DNA from: Candidatus Peregrinibacteria bacterium
Lineage (GTDB): Bacteria; Patescibacteriota; Gracilibacteria; Peribacterales; Peribacteraceae
Reading direction: 5' to 3'
Length of the DNA: 64,000 nucleotides
NCBI GenBank assembly: GCA_016186175.1
Contig: JACPMB010000009.1
Span: 62,001 to 126,000, forward strand
Shown piece by piece: positions 42,150-50,394 of the stretch (position 1 is the first letter of the stretch; each line of letters opens with the position of its first letter). A program made the position numbers and the translations under genes. The notes under the pieces were generated by a model. It ran no database searches. It had not been told where the DNA came from and saw only the letters and a list, made by a program, of their open reading frames with translations.

Positions 42150-43355
42150 ATGGAATGTGCGCAATATAACGGAATATCCAACAACAAATGTCGGTCGCCA
42201 CGAGTATGTTCCGCAACGAGCGCAAAAATCGCGTTTGCCATATGCGGCATCATGGCTGCAGCCGGCGCAGTTCCTTTTTCGCAGGCTCAGGAAGCTGCCG
42301 TAAAAAAAGACGCCGGCGCGGAGACAAAAAAAATCGGAGAAGAACTCCTCGGTCGTCTCGTAGCAGGACTCTACAATGCGTTCGTCAAAGAAGGGAACGC
42401 GGACGCGGCGTTCTCCGCTCTCGAGCGCCGCGGAGTTGACGGCATTCGCGCGCTGCTGATATATTGTTCCGATGCCACCGGATACAATTTCCGCACGCGC
42501 GCCGAACAATGGATCGCAGCCCGCGCGAGAGCAGATTCCGCGGTGCTCCAATTCCTCGTTGACAGTTTGTATTCGGAATATCTTGGAGATCACGCGGCGC
42601 GCATTCTGCCCCATGCGGGAGCCGGAGTCGCGGAACACGTGTTAAGCGCGATGAGCGGCGTCCTTGATCCGGGCCGCAACGGCGCGACCATGAACACAGC
42701 TGGAAAAAAACGCGCTGTTGATCGCGCGAAACATGTTCTCTGCCTTCTTCCGTCCGAGTACGTCGTAAATATTGTCTCGCAGAAGTTTCAGCGCGAACCA
42801 ACCGGTTTGCACGAATTCAAAGAACCGACGACATTCGGAATCAATATGGCGTACGTTCTCTGCACGCGATCCGAAGGAATAGAGGAATTAGCGGGAATAG
42901 TGAGAAGACAACCAACGGAAAGAATCGGACGCAGCATATTGCGCGGCATGAAGCTCGTCCTGGATGAAGCCGGTGACAATCTTTTGGGTGACAACCAGAA
43001 CGGCAACGCGGTGGAAAAATGCTGGCGCGGACTCTTCGCCGCGTTCAGCGCCGCGCCGGGGTGGAGGGATTCAGTGGAGCCTCTCGAAAAGAAATTTGAA
43101 CAAATCTCCAAATGCCGTCGCGAGCGGATGGAAGAATCGCGCAAGAAGCAACCGGAAAAGAAAAGCAGCTATTCGCCTCCGATGTCGCCCAGCAATTTCG
43201 AGTATGCCGCGATCATGGAATCCGCGGAAAACACACGCTCCGCTGTTATGCGCCCGTTTTCCGACAGACGAGCGCGCAAAGGTCCGTCCATTGAACGTAA
43301 AATGGCTTCCCTAAGGGCTCGTTCCGAATTTGCGCGGCAAAGAATTGCATCATGA
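42150..43355 (+). CDS. Exported helical protein of unknown function (401 aa)
   Basis: Start ATG 42150; the hydrophobic segment IAFAICGIMAAAGAVPFSQAQ (about residues 26-46) is a signal peptide with an AQ-A type cleavage site. The mature protein is alpha-helical throughout and resembles a helical repeat or solenoid (AAFSALERRGVDGIRALLIY). It ends in a Lys/Arg-rich tail. A TTGACA at 42114 could be its -35. The last 187 bp overlap, antisense, the 3' end of the glycosyltransferase gene on the other strand. No family recognised. Confidence 0.65.
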   Translation: MECAQYNGISNNKCRSPRVCSATSAKIAFAICGIMAAAGAVPFSQAQEAAVKKDAGAETKKIGEELLGRLVAGLYNAFVKEGNADAAFSALERRGVDGIRALLIYCSDATGYNFRTRAEQWIAARARADSAVLQFLVDSLYSEYLGDHAARILPHAGAGVAEHVLSAMSGVLDPGRNGATMNTAGKKRAVDRAKHVLCLLPSEYVVNIVSQKFQREPTGLHEFKEPTTFGINMAYVLCTRSEGIEELAGIVRRQPTERIGRSILRGMKLVLDEAGDNLLGDNQNGNAVEKCWRGLFAAFSAAPGWRDSVEPLEKKFEQISKCRRERMEESRKKQPEKKSSYSPPMSPSNFEYAAIMESAENTRSAVMRPFSDRRARKGPSIERKMASLRARSEFARQRIAS

Positions 43356-44350
43356 CCGTCCCGCAGGTATCCGGCGATTCCGCACTGATCCGTAACGATC
43401 ACCGGCGTTCCCGACGCCATCGCTTCAGCGACGACGAGTCCGAAAGGATCGTTGTCCCGGGATGGCAGGACCAAAACGTCAATTGACCGGTAGAACGCGG
43501 CAATATCGTAAATATGCGGAATAATCCGTATGCGGCCGATGCTCTGCATCTCAAAATCGTTAATCTGCCAGATCAATTTTCGCAAATATCCTTCATCAGG
43601 TCCTTTCCCCGCAATCGTGAGATCGGCCTCCGGCAAGCCGCCGACTGCCTGAATCAGCATGTCAACCCCTTTCTCCGCGCTTAAGCGCGCGACGCAGCCA
43701 AGCATCATCCCGCCCGTCCGGCCGTTCGGTCGATTGGGCAGGCAGTCCCCTCCCACACGTCTCGTTCCTGGCGAAGCCGATGTACTCGGAGGGGGAGATG
43801 GGGAGAATCGTTCCAGACCGATTCCATTTGGAATCGCCGTTATCTTTTCCGGCTTCCATCCCAATTCAAGATATATCTTCCTGCTGAGCTCGGACACGCA
43901 CACCGTCATCACGTGTTCACTGAGCTTCCGGAGCATTGGCAGCCACGGATTCTTCCTCAGCCAATTTCCCACCCGGTCGTGCTCCATCCAAATAACTTTA
44001 ATTCCTTTCTTCACCGCCGTTTCCGTAAGCAGCAGTTTCTCGCTCATACTGAGCATGAAGACCGCGTCCGGTTCGCCGAATTCGTTGAGCGCCGCCTCAA
44101 GCCTCCGCCGCATCTTCTGTTTCCTCCAGAAGAAGCCGATCGCCGTCCACTTGGAGACCGGCGGCGGGCCGATTTCAAGACTGGCATTGGGCAGCTGCGC
44201 CCGATCCGCTTCCCCAATCAACACCGGGCAGCTCCCCAAAAACGCGACGGAATGACCCAGTCCGCTCAGACCCTTCATGAGCGACATCGTCTGTCGTTCC
44301 GCTCCTCCCAAGGCGCTTTCCAGTGGGAATCGGGTAAATAGAATACGCAT
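43169..44350 (-). CDS. Family 4 glycosyltransferase (GT-B)
   Basis: ATG 44350 gives MRILFTRFPLESALGGAERQ, the usual N-terminal GGAE loop. The donor-binding half has AIPNGIGLERFSP, LGCVARLSAEKGVDMLIQAV, LTIAGKGPDEGYL and the E-x7-E motif DPFGLVVAEAMASGTPVIV. Length 393. It transfers a sugar from a nucleotide donor to an unidentified acceptor, probably for envelope polysaccharide. GalU, which makes UDP-glucose, is encoded 4 kb away. A Pro/Ser/Arg stretch near residues 190-215 is an unusual insertion. The 3' end overlaps the convergent gene by 187 bp; this frame's C-terminus fits the family. Confidence 0.9.
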   Translation of the reverse strand: MRILFTRFPLESALGGAERQTMSLMKGLSGLGHSVAFLGSCPVLIGEADRAQLPNASLEIGPPPVSKWTAIGFFWRKQKMRRRLEAALNEFGEPDAVFMLSMSEKLLLTETAVKKGIKVIWMEHDRVGNWLRKNPWLPMLRKLSEHVMTVCVSELSRKIYLELGWKPEKITAIPNGIGLERFSPSPPPSTSASPGTRRVGGDCLPNRPNGRTGGMMLGCVARLSAEKGVDMLIQAVGGLPEADLTIAGKGPDEGYLRKLIWQINDFEMQSIGRIRIIPHIYDIAAFYRSIDVLVLPSRDNDPFGLVVAEAMASGTPVIVTDQCGIAGYLRDGHDAILCRANSERALREAILRSMDGPLRARLSENGRITAERVFSADSMIAAYSKLLGDIGGE

Positions 44351-44382
44351 TATTTTTCGGGAGAATTTTGCATTATGACCAT

Positions 44383-45684
44383 TCATCCTGAAGTGATTTT
44401 CTCCTGCCCCCCCATGTATGGCCGCAGCGCCGCCGGAATCGTCACGCTTCCATCCTGATTCTGATAAATCTCGAGTATGGGAATCAGAATCCTCGGGCTC
44501 GCAATGCATGTGTTATTGAGCGTGTGGACGAAGTGTTTTTTTCCGTTTTCATCCTCATACTTGATGTTTAAGCGGCGCGATTGAAAATCATAGAACGTCG
44601 AGCAGCTGTGCGTTTCCCCGTAGGCATTCCTGGACGGCATCCACGTCTCTATGTCGTTCTTGCAGACCTGTCCGCGTCCCATGTCGCCTGTGCATACGTC
44701 CACGACGCGGTACGGGAGCTTAAGCGCCTGCACGATCTCCTCGGCGTTGGCCAGAATCTCCTCGTGCATTTTCGCGCTCGCCGCCGGATCGTTTTCGCAC
44801 AAGATCACCTGTTCCACTTTCTGGAATTGGTGGATGCGATAAAGGCCTTTAGTGTCCTTGCCGTACGTGCCGGCTTCGCGTCGGAAACAGGGTGATATGC
44901 CGCAATAACGCTTCGGCAAACCCCCGCGTTTAAGAACTTCATCTTTGTGGTAGCTCGTTACGGAAACCTCCGATGTTCCTATCAGATACGCTCCGTCCCC
45001 GTCCAAAGGCCCGTCCTTCTCGTGCTGCACGCCCACCGAATACGCCTGCTCTTCTCCGCCGGGGAAGTAGCTCGTGCCCATCATCGCGTCGTAATGAACC
45101 AGCAAAGGCGGAATAAACGGCGTGTAACCCTTTTTAATCAGGCGGTCCAGCGTGAACATCAAAATGGCGAACTCAAGACGGACGCCGTCGCCTTTCAGGA
45201 AATACGTTCGGGCTCCGGCTATCTTGACTCCGCGGGGAATATCAATGATGTCGAGCAGCTCGCCGAGCGTCACGTGATCCAGAGCGTCGAAGTTGAATTT
45301 CGGAAGCTCTCCCCATCTCCGGACTTCCTTGTTATCAGCATCGTCCTTCCCGATCGGAACATGCGGAAGCGGGATGCTCGGGAGCAGAAGCTGCAGGTGG
45401 AGCCAGCGCGACTCAAGGGCGGCGAACGCTTCTTCTTTTTTTCTAAGTTCCTCCGAAAGCACTTTCATCTCTTTAATCGTCTTGTCTTTCTCGGTTCCTT
45501 TCATCTTGGGGACCTCCTTGCTCGCTGAGTTCTTCTTTCCGCGCATAGCTTCCACGTCTTTTAGAAGATTCAGCCGTTCCTCATCGAGCTTCAGGAACGC
45601 ATTCACGTCTACGTCAATGCGCTTCTTTTTTGCGGCGTCCTGATAAGCGGAAGGACGAGCGCGAAGATCGCCAAGATCAATCAT
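44383..45684 (-). CDS. serS: Seryl-tRNA synthetase
   Basis: Charges tRNA-Ser (class II). ATG 45684 begins MIDLGDLRARPSAY, the conserved start. The N-terminal coiled-coil arm (residues 25-110) is followed by motif 2 (RYCGISPCFRREAGTYGKDTKG, landmark) near residue 265 and motif 3 (TLNNTCIASPRILIPILEIYQ, landmark) near residue 395. An earlier ATG, six codons upstream, is possible. 433 residues, complete. Confidence 0.95.
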   Translation of the reverse strand: MIDLGDLRARPSAYQDAAKKKRIDVDVNAFLKLDEERLNLLKDVEAMRGKKNSASKEVPKMKGTEKDKTIKEMKVLSEELRKKEEAFAALESRWLHLQLLLPSIPLPHVPIGKDDADNKEVRRWGELPKFNFDALDHVTLGELLDIIDIPRGVKIAGARTYFLKGDGVRLEFAILMFTLDRLIKKGYTPFIPPLLVHYDAMMGTSYFPGGEEQAYSVGVQHEKDGPLDGDGAYLIGTSEVSVTSYHKDEVLKRGGLPKRYCGISPCFRREAGTYGKDTKGLYRIHQFQKVEQVILCENDPAASAKMHEEILANAEEIVQALKLPYRVVDVCTGDMGRGQVCKNDIETWMPSRNAYGETHSCSTFYDFQSRRLNIKYEDENGKKHFVHTLNNTCIASPRILIPILEIYQNQDGSVTIPAALRPYMGGQEKITSG

Positions 45685-45710
45685 GCTTTCATGGTAGCGC
45701 AAAACCGGCG

Positions 45711-46160
45711 CTATTCCATGCCCTGCCTTTTCAGTCCCTTCTGCACTGATCTAACATTTTCCAGAATATTCTGGATGTTTTCCTTATCCCTTCCTTTTTT
45801 GGGATTCAGCAAAGCCAGGGCGGACTGCCATGCCTGCAGCGCCTCGAGCGGCTGATTGTTGCGCGCGTACGCCGCTCCCAAATCCATCCACCCCTCCGCA
45901 TCGTCGGTCCCGTGCTCAAGCGCTTTGCGATAGTAAACGATCGCCCCCGCCGGCTCGCCGCCGAGCGTGCAGTTGTGCGCTATTTGCAGACAAAACGCCA
46001 CGTAATTATTGACGAAATGCGGCTCGTCCGGAACAAGCTCCATGGCTTCGCGCAACAGCCTCTCCCCTTCCGCGTAATGCGTTTCATCGGTGACGCGCAT
46101 CGCTTCCTCCGTGAGTTCCACTGCGCGAGCGTAGCCGTCGTCGGAAGTGCCAGGCGACAT
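45711..46160 (-). CDS. Small TPR-repeat protein
   Basis: 149 residues with about three tetratricopeptide repeats: AEGERLLREAMELVPDEPHF, GAIVYYRKALEHGTDDAEGW and EALQAWQSALALLNPKKG. No signal peptide. It is probably a protein-protein interaction module; the partner is unknown. It lies upstream of serS, 26 nt away in the same direction, and divergent from uvrB. Confidence 0.8.
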   Translation of the reverse strand: MSPGTSDDGYARAVELTEEAMRVTDETHYAEGERLLREAMELVPDEPHFVNNYVAFCLQIAHNCTLGGEPAGAIVYYRKALEHGTDDAEGWMDLGAAYARNNQPLEALQAWQSALALLNPKKGRDKENIQNILENVRSVQKGLKRQGME

Positions 46161-46193
46161 AGTTCGGCTGGTTCACCGCCAGTCCGGCGATCA

Positions 46194-46222
46194 TTGAACC
46201 ATACCGCGGGCAGAGGTACAAT
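46194..46222 (+). promoter_or_regulatory. uvrB promoter with leaderless spacing
   Basis: TTGAAC (46194-46199), a 17-nt spacer and TACAAT (46217-46222) end 9 nt before the uvrB ATG (46232). The transcription start would fall at or 1-3 nt before the ATG. No Shine-Dalgarno. Confidence 0.65.
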
Positions 46223-46231
46223 CAGGGTTCG

Positions 46232-48277
46232 ATGTCCCTAAAGAACACCAGCGGCAAACCGTTTAAGCTGCTTTCTCCGTTTCAGCCGACGGGCGACCAG
46301 CCGTCCGCCATTGAAAAACTGGTGACCGGCGTCAAAAAAGGGGAAAAACACCAGACGCTCCTGGGCGCCACCGGCACCGGCAAAACATTCACGATGGCCA
46401 ACATAATCCAGCAGGCGCAGCTGCCGACGCTGGTGCTGGCGCATAACAAGACGCTTGCCGCCCAATTATGCAGCGAGTTTCAGGGATTCTTTCCGGAGAA
46501 CGCCGTATCGTACTTCGTCTCGTACTACGATTACTATCAGCCGGAAGCGTATTTGCCGGCGACCGACACGTATATCGAAAAAGACGCCTCCATAAACGAG
46601 GAAATCGAAAAGTTCCGTCATGCCGCCACATTCAATCTCCTTACGCGTCGGGATGTGCTCATCGTCGCGTCGGTTTCGTGCATCTACGGACTCGGCAATG
46701 TGGAGGATTACGAAGCGCTGGCGATCAAGATCGAGCGCGGGCAGCACATAAAGCGCGACCAGCTTCTTCGCCGCCTGACCGATATCCAATACTGCCGTTC
46801 CGGAATGGATTTTAAACAGGGCATGTATCACGCTCTGGGAGACACAGTCGAGATTTTTCCGCCGGGCGGCGATACGGTGCTGCGTTTTGAGCTGCCGTTC
46901 GACGAAATCGAGACGATACAGGAAGTGGACAGCTTTACTGGAGAAGTGCTCCAGGAGTTGCAGGATGTAGCGATATTTCCGGCGGCGCACAACGTGACGA
47001 CAAAAGAGAAAATTGACGCGGCGATCTTCGGGATTCAACAGGAGCTTAAAGAGCGCGAACAGGAATTCATCAAAAAAAACGAACTGGCAAAAGCGGAACG
47101 CATCCGCACGCGCACGGAATACGACATAGAAATGCTCAAGGAAACCGGATACTGCACCGGCATCGAAAACTATGTCCGCTATCTAAATCCTTCGAACGCA
47201 GCTCCGGCCGGATCGTCCGGACGCGCACTCCGCGCAGGCAAAGGCACCGCCGGCACCGCAGTTTCCACGCTGCTGGATTATTTTCCCGGCGATTTTCTTC
47301 TAATAGTGGACGAAAGTCACATCACGATCCCGCAGGTGGGAGGAATGTACGAGGGGAATTTCAGCCGCAAGCAAACGCTGATAGATTACGGGTTCCGCCT
47401 GCCGAGCGCGCACGACAACCGTCCGCTCAAGTTCGACGAATTTGAATCTCGCGTAAACCAGCGCATCTATGTCTCTGCCACTCCCGGCAAGTATGAATTC
47501 GCGAATACTCCAAAACAGAATCTTGTCGAGCAGATCATCAGGCCGACCGGCCTGCTGGATCCGATAGTTAAGGTTAAGGCGACGAAAAACCAGATTGACG
47601 ACATTTTCGGAGAGATAAAAAAAACTCTCGCAAACAAAGAACGCGTACTGATCACGACTCTGACCAAGAAAATGGCGGAAGAACTTACGAAGTATCTGAA
47701 CGAAGCAGGACAGAAAGTCCGGTATCTCCACAGCGACGTAGAAACGCTTGAGCGCATCGAAATATTGAGGCAGCTTCGCACGGGGGCAATAGACATCATC
47801 GTCGGCATCAACCTTTTAAGAGAAGGCCTGGACCTTCCGGAGGTCAGTTTCATAGCGATATTGGATGCCGACAAACAGGGCTTCCTCCGCTCGCGGGACG
47901 CCCTCATCCAGACGATCGGGCGCTGCGCGCGCAATGTTAACGGCCATGTCACGCTTTATGCCGACAAAATGACCGACGCTATGACGCAAGCGCTGGCCGA
48001 GACCGAACGTCGCAGGAAAATCCAGTCCGAGTACAACAAAAAACACGGCATAACGCCGGCGACGATCATCAAGGCCGTGCATGATATTGCGGAGGAAGGC
48101 CGAAAACTGGAACTCCGCCGTCCAAAATACGATCACACGAAAATTCCAAAAGACGAAAAGAAGCGCCTCATGGATGAGCTCGAGAAGCAGATGGAGATTG
48201 CGGCGCAAAACCTCGAATTCGAGAAGGCAGCTGATCTGAGAGACGAAATTGAACTTCTTCGAAGAGAGCTTAAATGA
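46232..48277 (+). CDS. uvrB: Excinuclease ABC subunit B
   Basis: Damage-verifying helicase-like subunit of nucleotide excision repair. Walker A LLGATGTGKTFTMAN is at residues 43-57. The beta-hairpin region YYDYYQPEAYLP, DESHITIPQVGGMYEG and RIYVSATPGKYE follow, then helicase motifs (IIVGINLLREGLDLPEV, QTIGRCARN) and a C-terminal UVR domain (LEKQMEIAAQNLEFEKAADLRDEI) that contacts UvrC. Length 681 is slightly above average because of an about 18-residue Ala/Gly insertion (AAPAGSSGRALRAGKGTAG) before TLLDYFP. uvrA and uvrC are not in the window. Confidence 0.97.
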   Translation: MSLKNTSGKPFKLLSPFQPTGDQPSAIEKLVTGVKKGEKHQTLLGATGTGKTFTMANIIQQAQLPTLVLAHNKTLAAQLCSEFQGFFPENAVSYFVSYYDYYQPEAYLPATDTYIEKDASINEEIEKFRHAATFNLLTRRDVLIVASVSCIYGLGNVEDYEALAIKIERGQHIKRDQLLRRLTDIQYCRSGMDFKQGMYHALGDTVEIFPPGGDTVLRFELPFDEIETIQEVDSFTGEVLQELQDVAIFPAAHNVTTKEKIDAAIFGIQQELKEREQEFIKKNELAKAERIRTRTEYDIEMLKETGYCTGIENYVRYLNPSNAAPAGSSGRALRAGKGTAGTAVSTLLDYFPGDFLLIVDESHITIPQVGGMYEGNFSRKQTLIDYGFRLPSAHDNRPLKFDEFESRVNQRIYVSATPGKYEFANTPKQNLVEQIIRPTGLLDPIVKVKATKNQIDDIFGEIKKTLANKERVLITTLTKKMAEELTKYLNEAGQKVRYLHSDVETLERIEILRQLRTGAIDIIVGINLLREGLDLPEVSFIAILDADKQGFLRSRDALIQTIGRCARNVNGHVTLYADKMTDAMTQALAETERRRKIQSEYNKKHGITPATIIKAVHDIAEEGRKLELRRPKYDHTKIPKDEKKRLMDELEKQMEIAAQNLEFEKAADLRDEIELLRRELK

Positions 48278-48310
48278 AATGGCTTATGCAGACGGTTCAT
48301 CCTAACCCAG

Positions 48311-49135
48311 TTATCCGAGAACCTTCACTGCCTCTCTGTATCCCTCAGGCGTTCCGGTATCGAGCCTGGTGCCTTCAAAGACGCAGCCGTAAATTTCCAT
48401 TCCGTTGCGCTGGATGAGCGCGTCTATGAGACGGATCTCGTCATGGCTTCCCTCTGCGATTCTATGCAGAATGTCGAACATAGATCGAGGGATAATGTAC
48501 TTGCCGACAATGCCAAGGTTCGATGGGGCGTCTTCCGGTTTCGGTTTCTCCACGAGCTTCGTTACCTTCCTAAGCCGGACGTGCGGAGCCTTCCACGACG
48601 CATCAATGCCGACGATGCCGTACCTGGGGATCAGGCTGCGTTCCACCTCCTGCAAACAGAGCATCGTGGCGTCTTTTGGGTTCTTCAACGCAGCCAGTCC
48701 CTTAATCAGCTGTTGCAGGCCGTTCTCCCTCCCGACGATCAGGTCGTCCCCGAATAGTATCGCAAGGCTGTCGGTGGCGACCCAGCTTTTGGCCTGCAGC
48801 AGCGCGTGTCCGTCGCCCAGCATTTGATCCTGATATACGACGTGAAAATTGACGTTGTGGTAACGCGATAGCTCCTTGAGCATATGGAGCTTTCCCCGCT
48901 TCTCCAATTCGCGTTCGAGCGCAGGCATGTCGTAGAAATACTGCGGGATCATTTCTTTGCCGCGATTGATGACGAAACATATGTCGCGGATTCCTATATC
49001 CAGACATTCGTCAACGAGCAAAGCAACAATCGGCTGATTGCCTATGGGGAGCAATTCTTTCGGTACTACCTTGGTCCACGGCAGGAATCGCGTGCCGAGG
49101 CCGGCGACCGGAAGAATGGCTTGTGTAAGCTTCAT
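48311..49135 (-). CDS. galU: UTP--glucose-1-phosphate uridylyltransferase
   Basis: Makes UDP-glucose for envelope glycans. ATG 49135 starts MKLTQAILPVAGLGTRFLPW, with the nucleotide-binding loop, then KELLPIGNQP. AILFGDDLI and EKPKPEDAPSNLGIVGKYI follow. 274 residues, complete. It may feed the GT4 glycosyltransferase at 43169. Confidence 0.93.
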   Translation of the reverse strand: MKLTQAILPVAGLGTRFLPWTKVVPKELLPIGNQPIVALLVDECLDIGIRDICFVINRGKEMIPQYFYDMPALERELEKRGKLHMLKELSRYHNVNFHVVYQDQMLGDGHALLQAKSWVATDSLAILFGDDLIVGRENGLQQLIKGLAALKNPKDATMLCLQEVERSLIPRYGIVGIDASWKAPHVRLRKVTKLVEKPKPEDAPSNLGIVGKYIIPRSMFDILHRIAEGSHDEIRLIDALIQRNGMEIYGCVFEGTRLDTGTPEGYREAVKVLG

Positions 49136-49183
49136 ATGCGGTCTCTCTGGAAAGGATGAGGAGTATAGAATCGCGCGTGGGTT

Positions 49184-49212
49184 TTGACAATCCGCGCCGG
49201 ATTGAGTACAAT
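49184..49212 (+). promoter_or_regulatory. Consensus sigma70-type promoter
   Basis: TTGACA (49184-49189), a 17-nt spacer and TACAAT (49207-49212): the best promoter in the window. It precedes ATG 49240 by 27 nt, giving a short leader without a Shine-Dalgarno. Confidence 0.75.
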
Positions 49213-49239
49213 GTCCCGATAATTTCCTCAAAACACATT

Positions 49240-49482
49240 ATGACGACGACCGGCGCAGCGATAGAGCACATCCATAATTTGTATGTCATGCAGTCGCAGA
49301 TCATTGACCTGCTTGATCGTGATCTGAGCACGCCTAAGGCGCGCAAAGAAGCGCGCGCCAACATACGCGAATTTCAAAAACTTCTGCGCGTGGCCGACTG
49401 GCGGTACATGGGCGGGGAAGATGTGCTGGAAGCTCTCAAATCATTGTCTGTGGAATTGCAACGGAGACTCAAGTCTCGTTAA
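49240..49482 (+). CDS. Small hypothetical helical protein (80 aa)
   Basis: Begins MTTTGAAIEHIHNLYVMQSQ and is entirely helical, with a heptad-like charged middle (KEARANIREFQKLLRVADW) and no export signal. It has a strong promoter of its own. The 3' end overlaps the convergent hsp20 gene by 14 nt. Function unknown. Confidence 0.65.
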   Translation: MTTTGAAIEHIHNLYVMQSQIIDLLDRDLSTPKARKEARANIREFQKLLRVADWRYMGGEDVLEALKSLSVELQRRLKSR

Positions 49483-49984
49483 TTGGAATAATCCTCGTCT
49501 TCTCTTCTTTTGGAATTAGGACTTTTAACACGCAATCCTTGCTGAATGTCGCGCGGACTTTTTTCGAATCAATGATCCCTGGCAAAGTCACCGTGCGCGA
49601 AAAAGGGCCCCAAAAACATTCCTGCAGGTAATACTGATTTGCTTGAATTGCGTCCTGATGCCGTCGCACGCCGCGAATCGTCAGCACATTGTCGTTCACC
49701 TCAATGTCAATATCGCTCAGCCGCACGCCGGCAATCGGTGCGCGAATGATCGTGTAATCGTCCTGGTCGAAAATATCCACCGCCAGCTTTCCGCCCGCCC
49801 GCCCTGCCTTGTCGGCAGGCAAATGGAAAGACCCGGGCTCCGCATTTTCTCCTGCGCCGGTTTCGGACGACATGCCGGTCTCCGCCGCCACGGCGTCTCG
49901 CCGCCTGCCCGACAAAAACCACCCTCGTCTGCCATTCGGCTGATCCGGTGAGCCGAATATTCCGTGAAACGGCGATCCTGCCAT
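49469..49984 (-). CDS. Small heat-shock protein, Hsp20/alpha-crystallin family
   Basis: An ATP-independent chaperone. The alpha-crystallin domain occupies about residues 65-160: LAVDIFDQDDYTIIRAPIAG, VNDNVLTIRGVRR, and the signature FSRTVTLPGIIDSKKVRATFSKDCVLKVLIPK (landmark words GIID, A-x-x-x-x-G/D-V-L). The C-terminal IxI-like IIPINET may mediate oligomerisation. The N-terminal 60 residues are a variable, low-complexity arm. Confidence 0.9.
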   Translation of the reverse strand: MAGSPFHGIFGSPDQPNGRRGWFLSGRRRDAVAAETGMSSETGAGENAEPGSFHLPADKAGRAGGKLAVDIFDQDDYTIIRAPIAGVRLSDIDIEVNDNVLTIRGVRRHQDAIQANQYYLQECFWGPFSRTVTLPGIIDSKKVRATFSKDCVLKVLIPKEEKTRIIPINET

Positions 49985-50169
49985 GGAGGCCCATTATAAC
50001 AATTCACACTGGGAGCGGGCAAAAAGACGATGTGGCGCAACGGGAGACTTGTTATGCTTTCATTTGCCGGCAATGCCATGTACAATCGGCAGCACGAAAT
50101 AACCTGCTTGCCACGCGCGCGGAGATCAGTAGAATCCGACGGTTCACATTTCATTCCATCACAACGTCC

Positions 50170-50394
50170 ATGACATCCGCACAACTCAAAAACTGCATCC
50201 GACAACTCCGTTTCGATCGCAGCATGACGCAGGAAGAGCTTGCGCTCAGAACCGGCGTGAGCCGCCAGACCATCATGAGCATCGAACGCGGCAAAACAAA
50301 TCCGTCGGTATTGCTCGCACTCAAGATAAGCGTCGCTCTCGGCGCGGACGTCAATGAGGTTTTTATAATGGAAGGCAAGCTGGCTCCCGTGTGA
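50170..50394 (+). CDS. Small XRE-family HTH transcriptional regulator
   Basis: 74 residues consisting of one helix-turn-helix: LRFDRSMTQEELALRTGVSRQTIMSIERGKTNPS, with the recognition helix at about residues 29-38, then LALKISVALGADVNEVF. It matches the compact YgzD-like regulators. ATG 50170 is chosen because the domain begins there. The target is unknown. The 3' end overlaps the convergent recJ gene by 32 nt. Confidence 0.88.
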   Translation: MTSAQLKNCIRQLRFDRSMTQEELALRTGVSRQTIMSIERGKTNPSVLLALKISVALGADVNEVFIMEGKLAPV

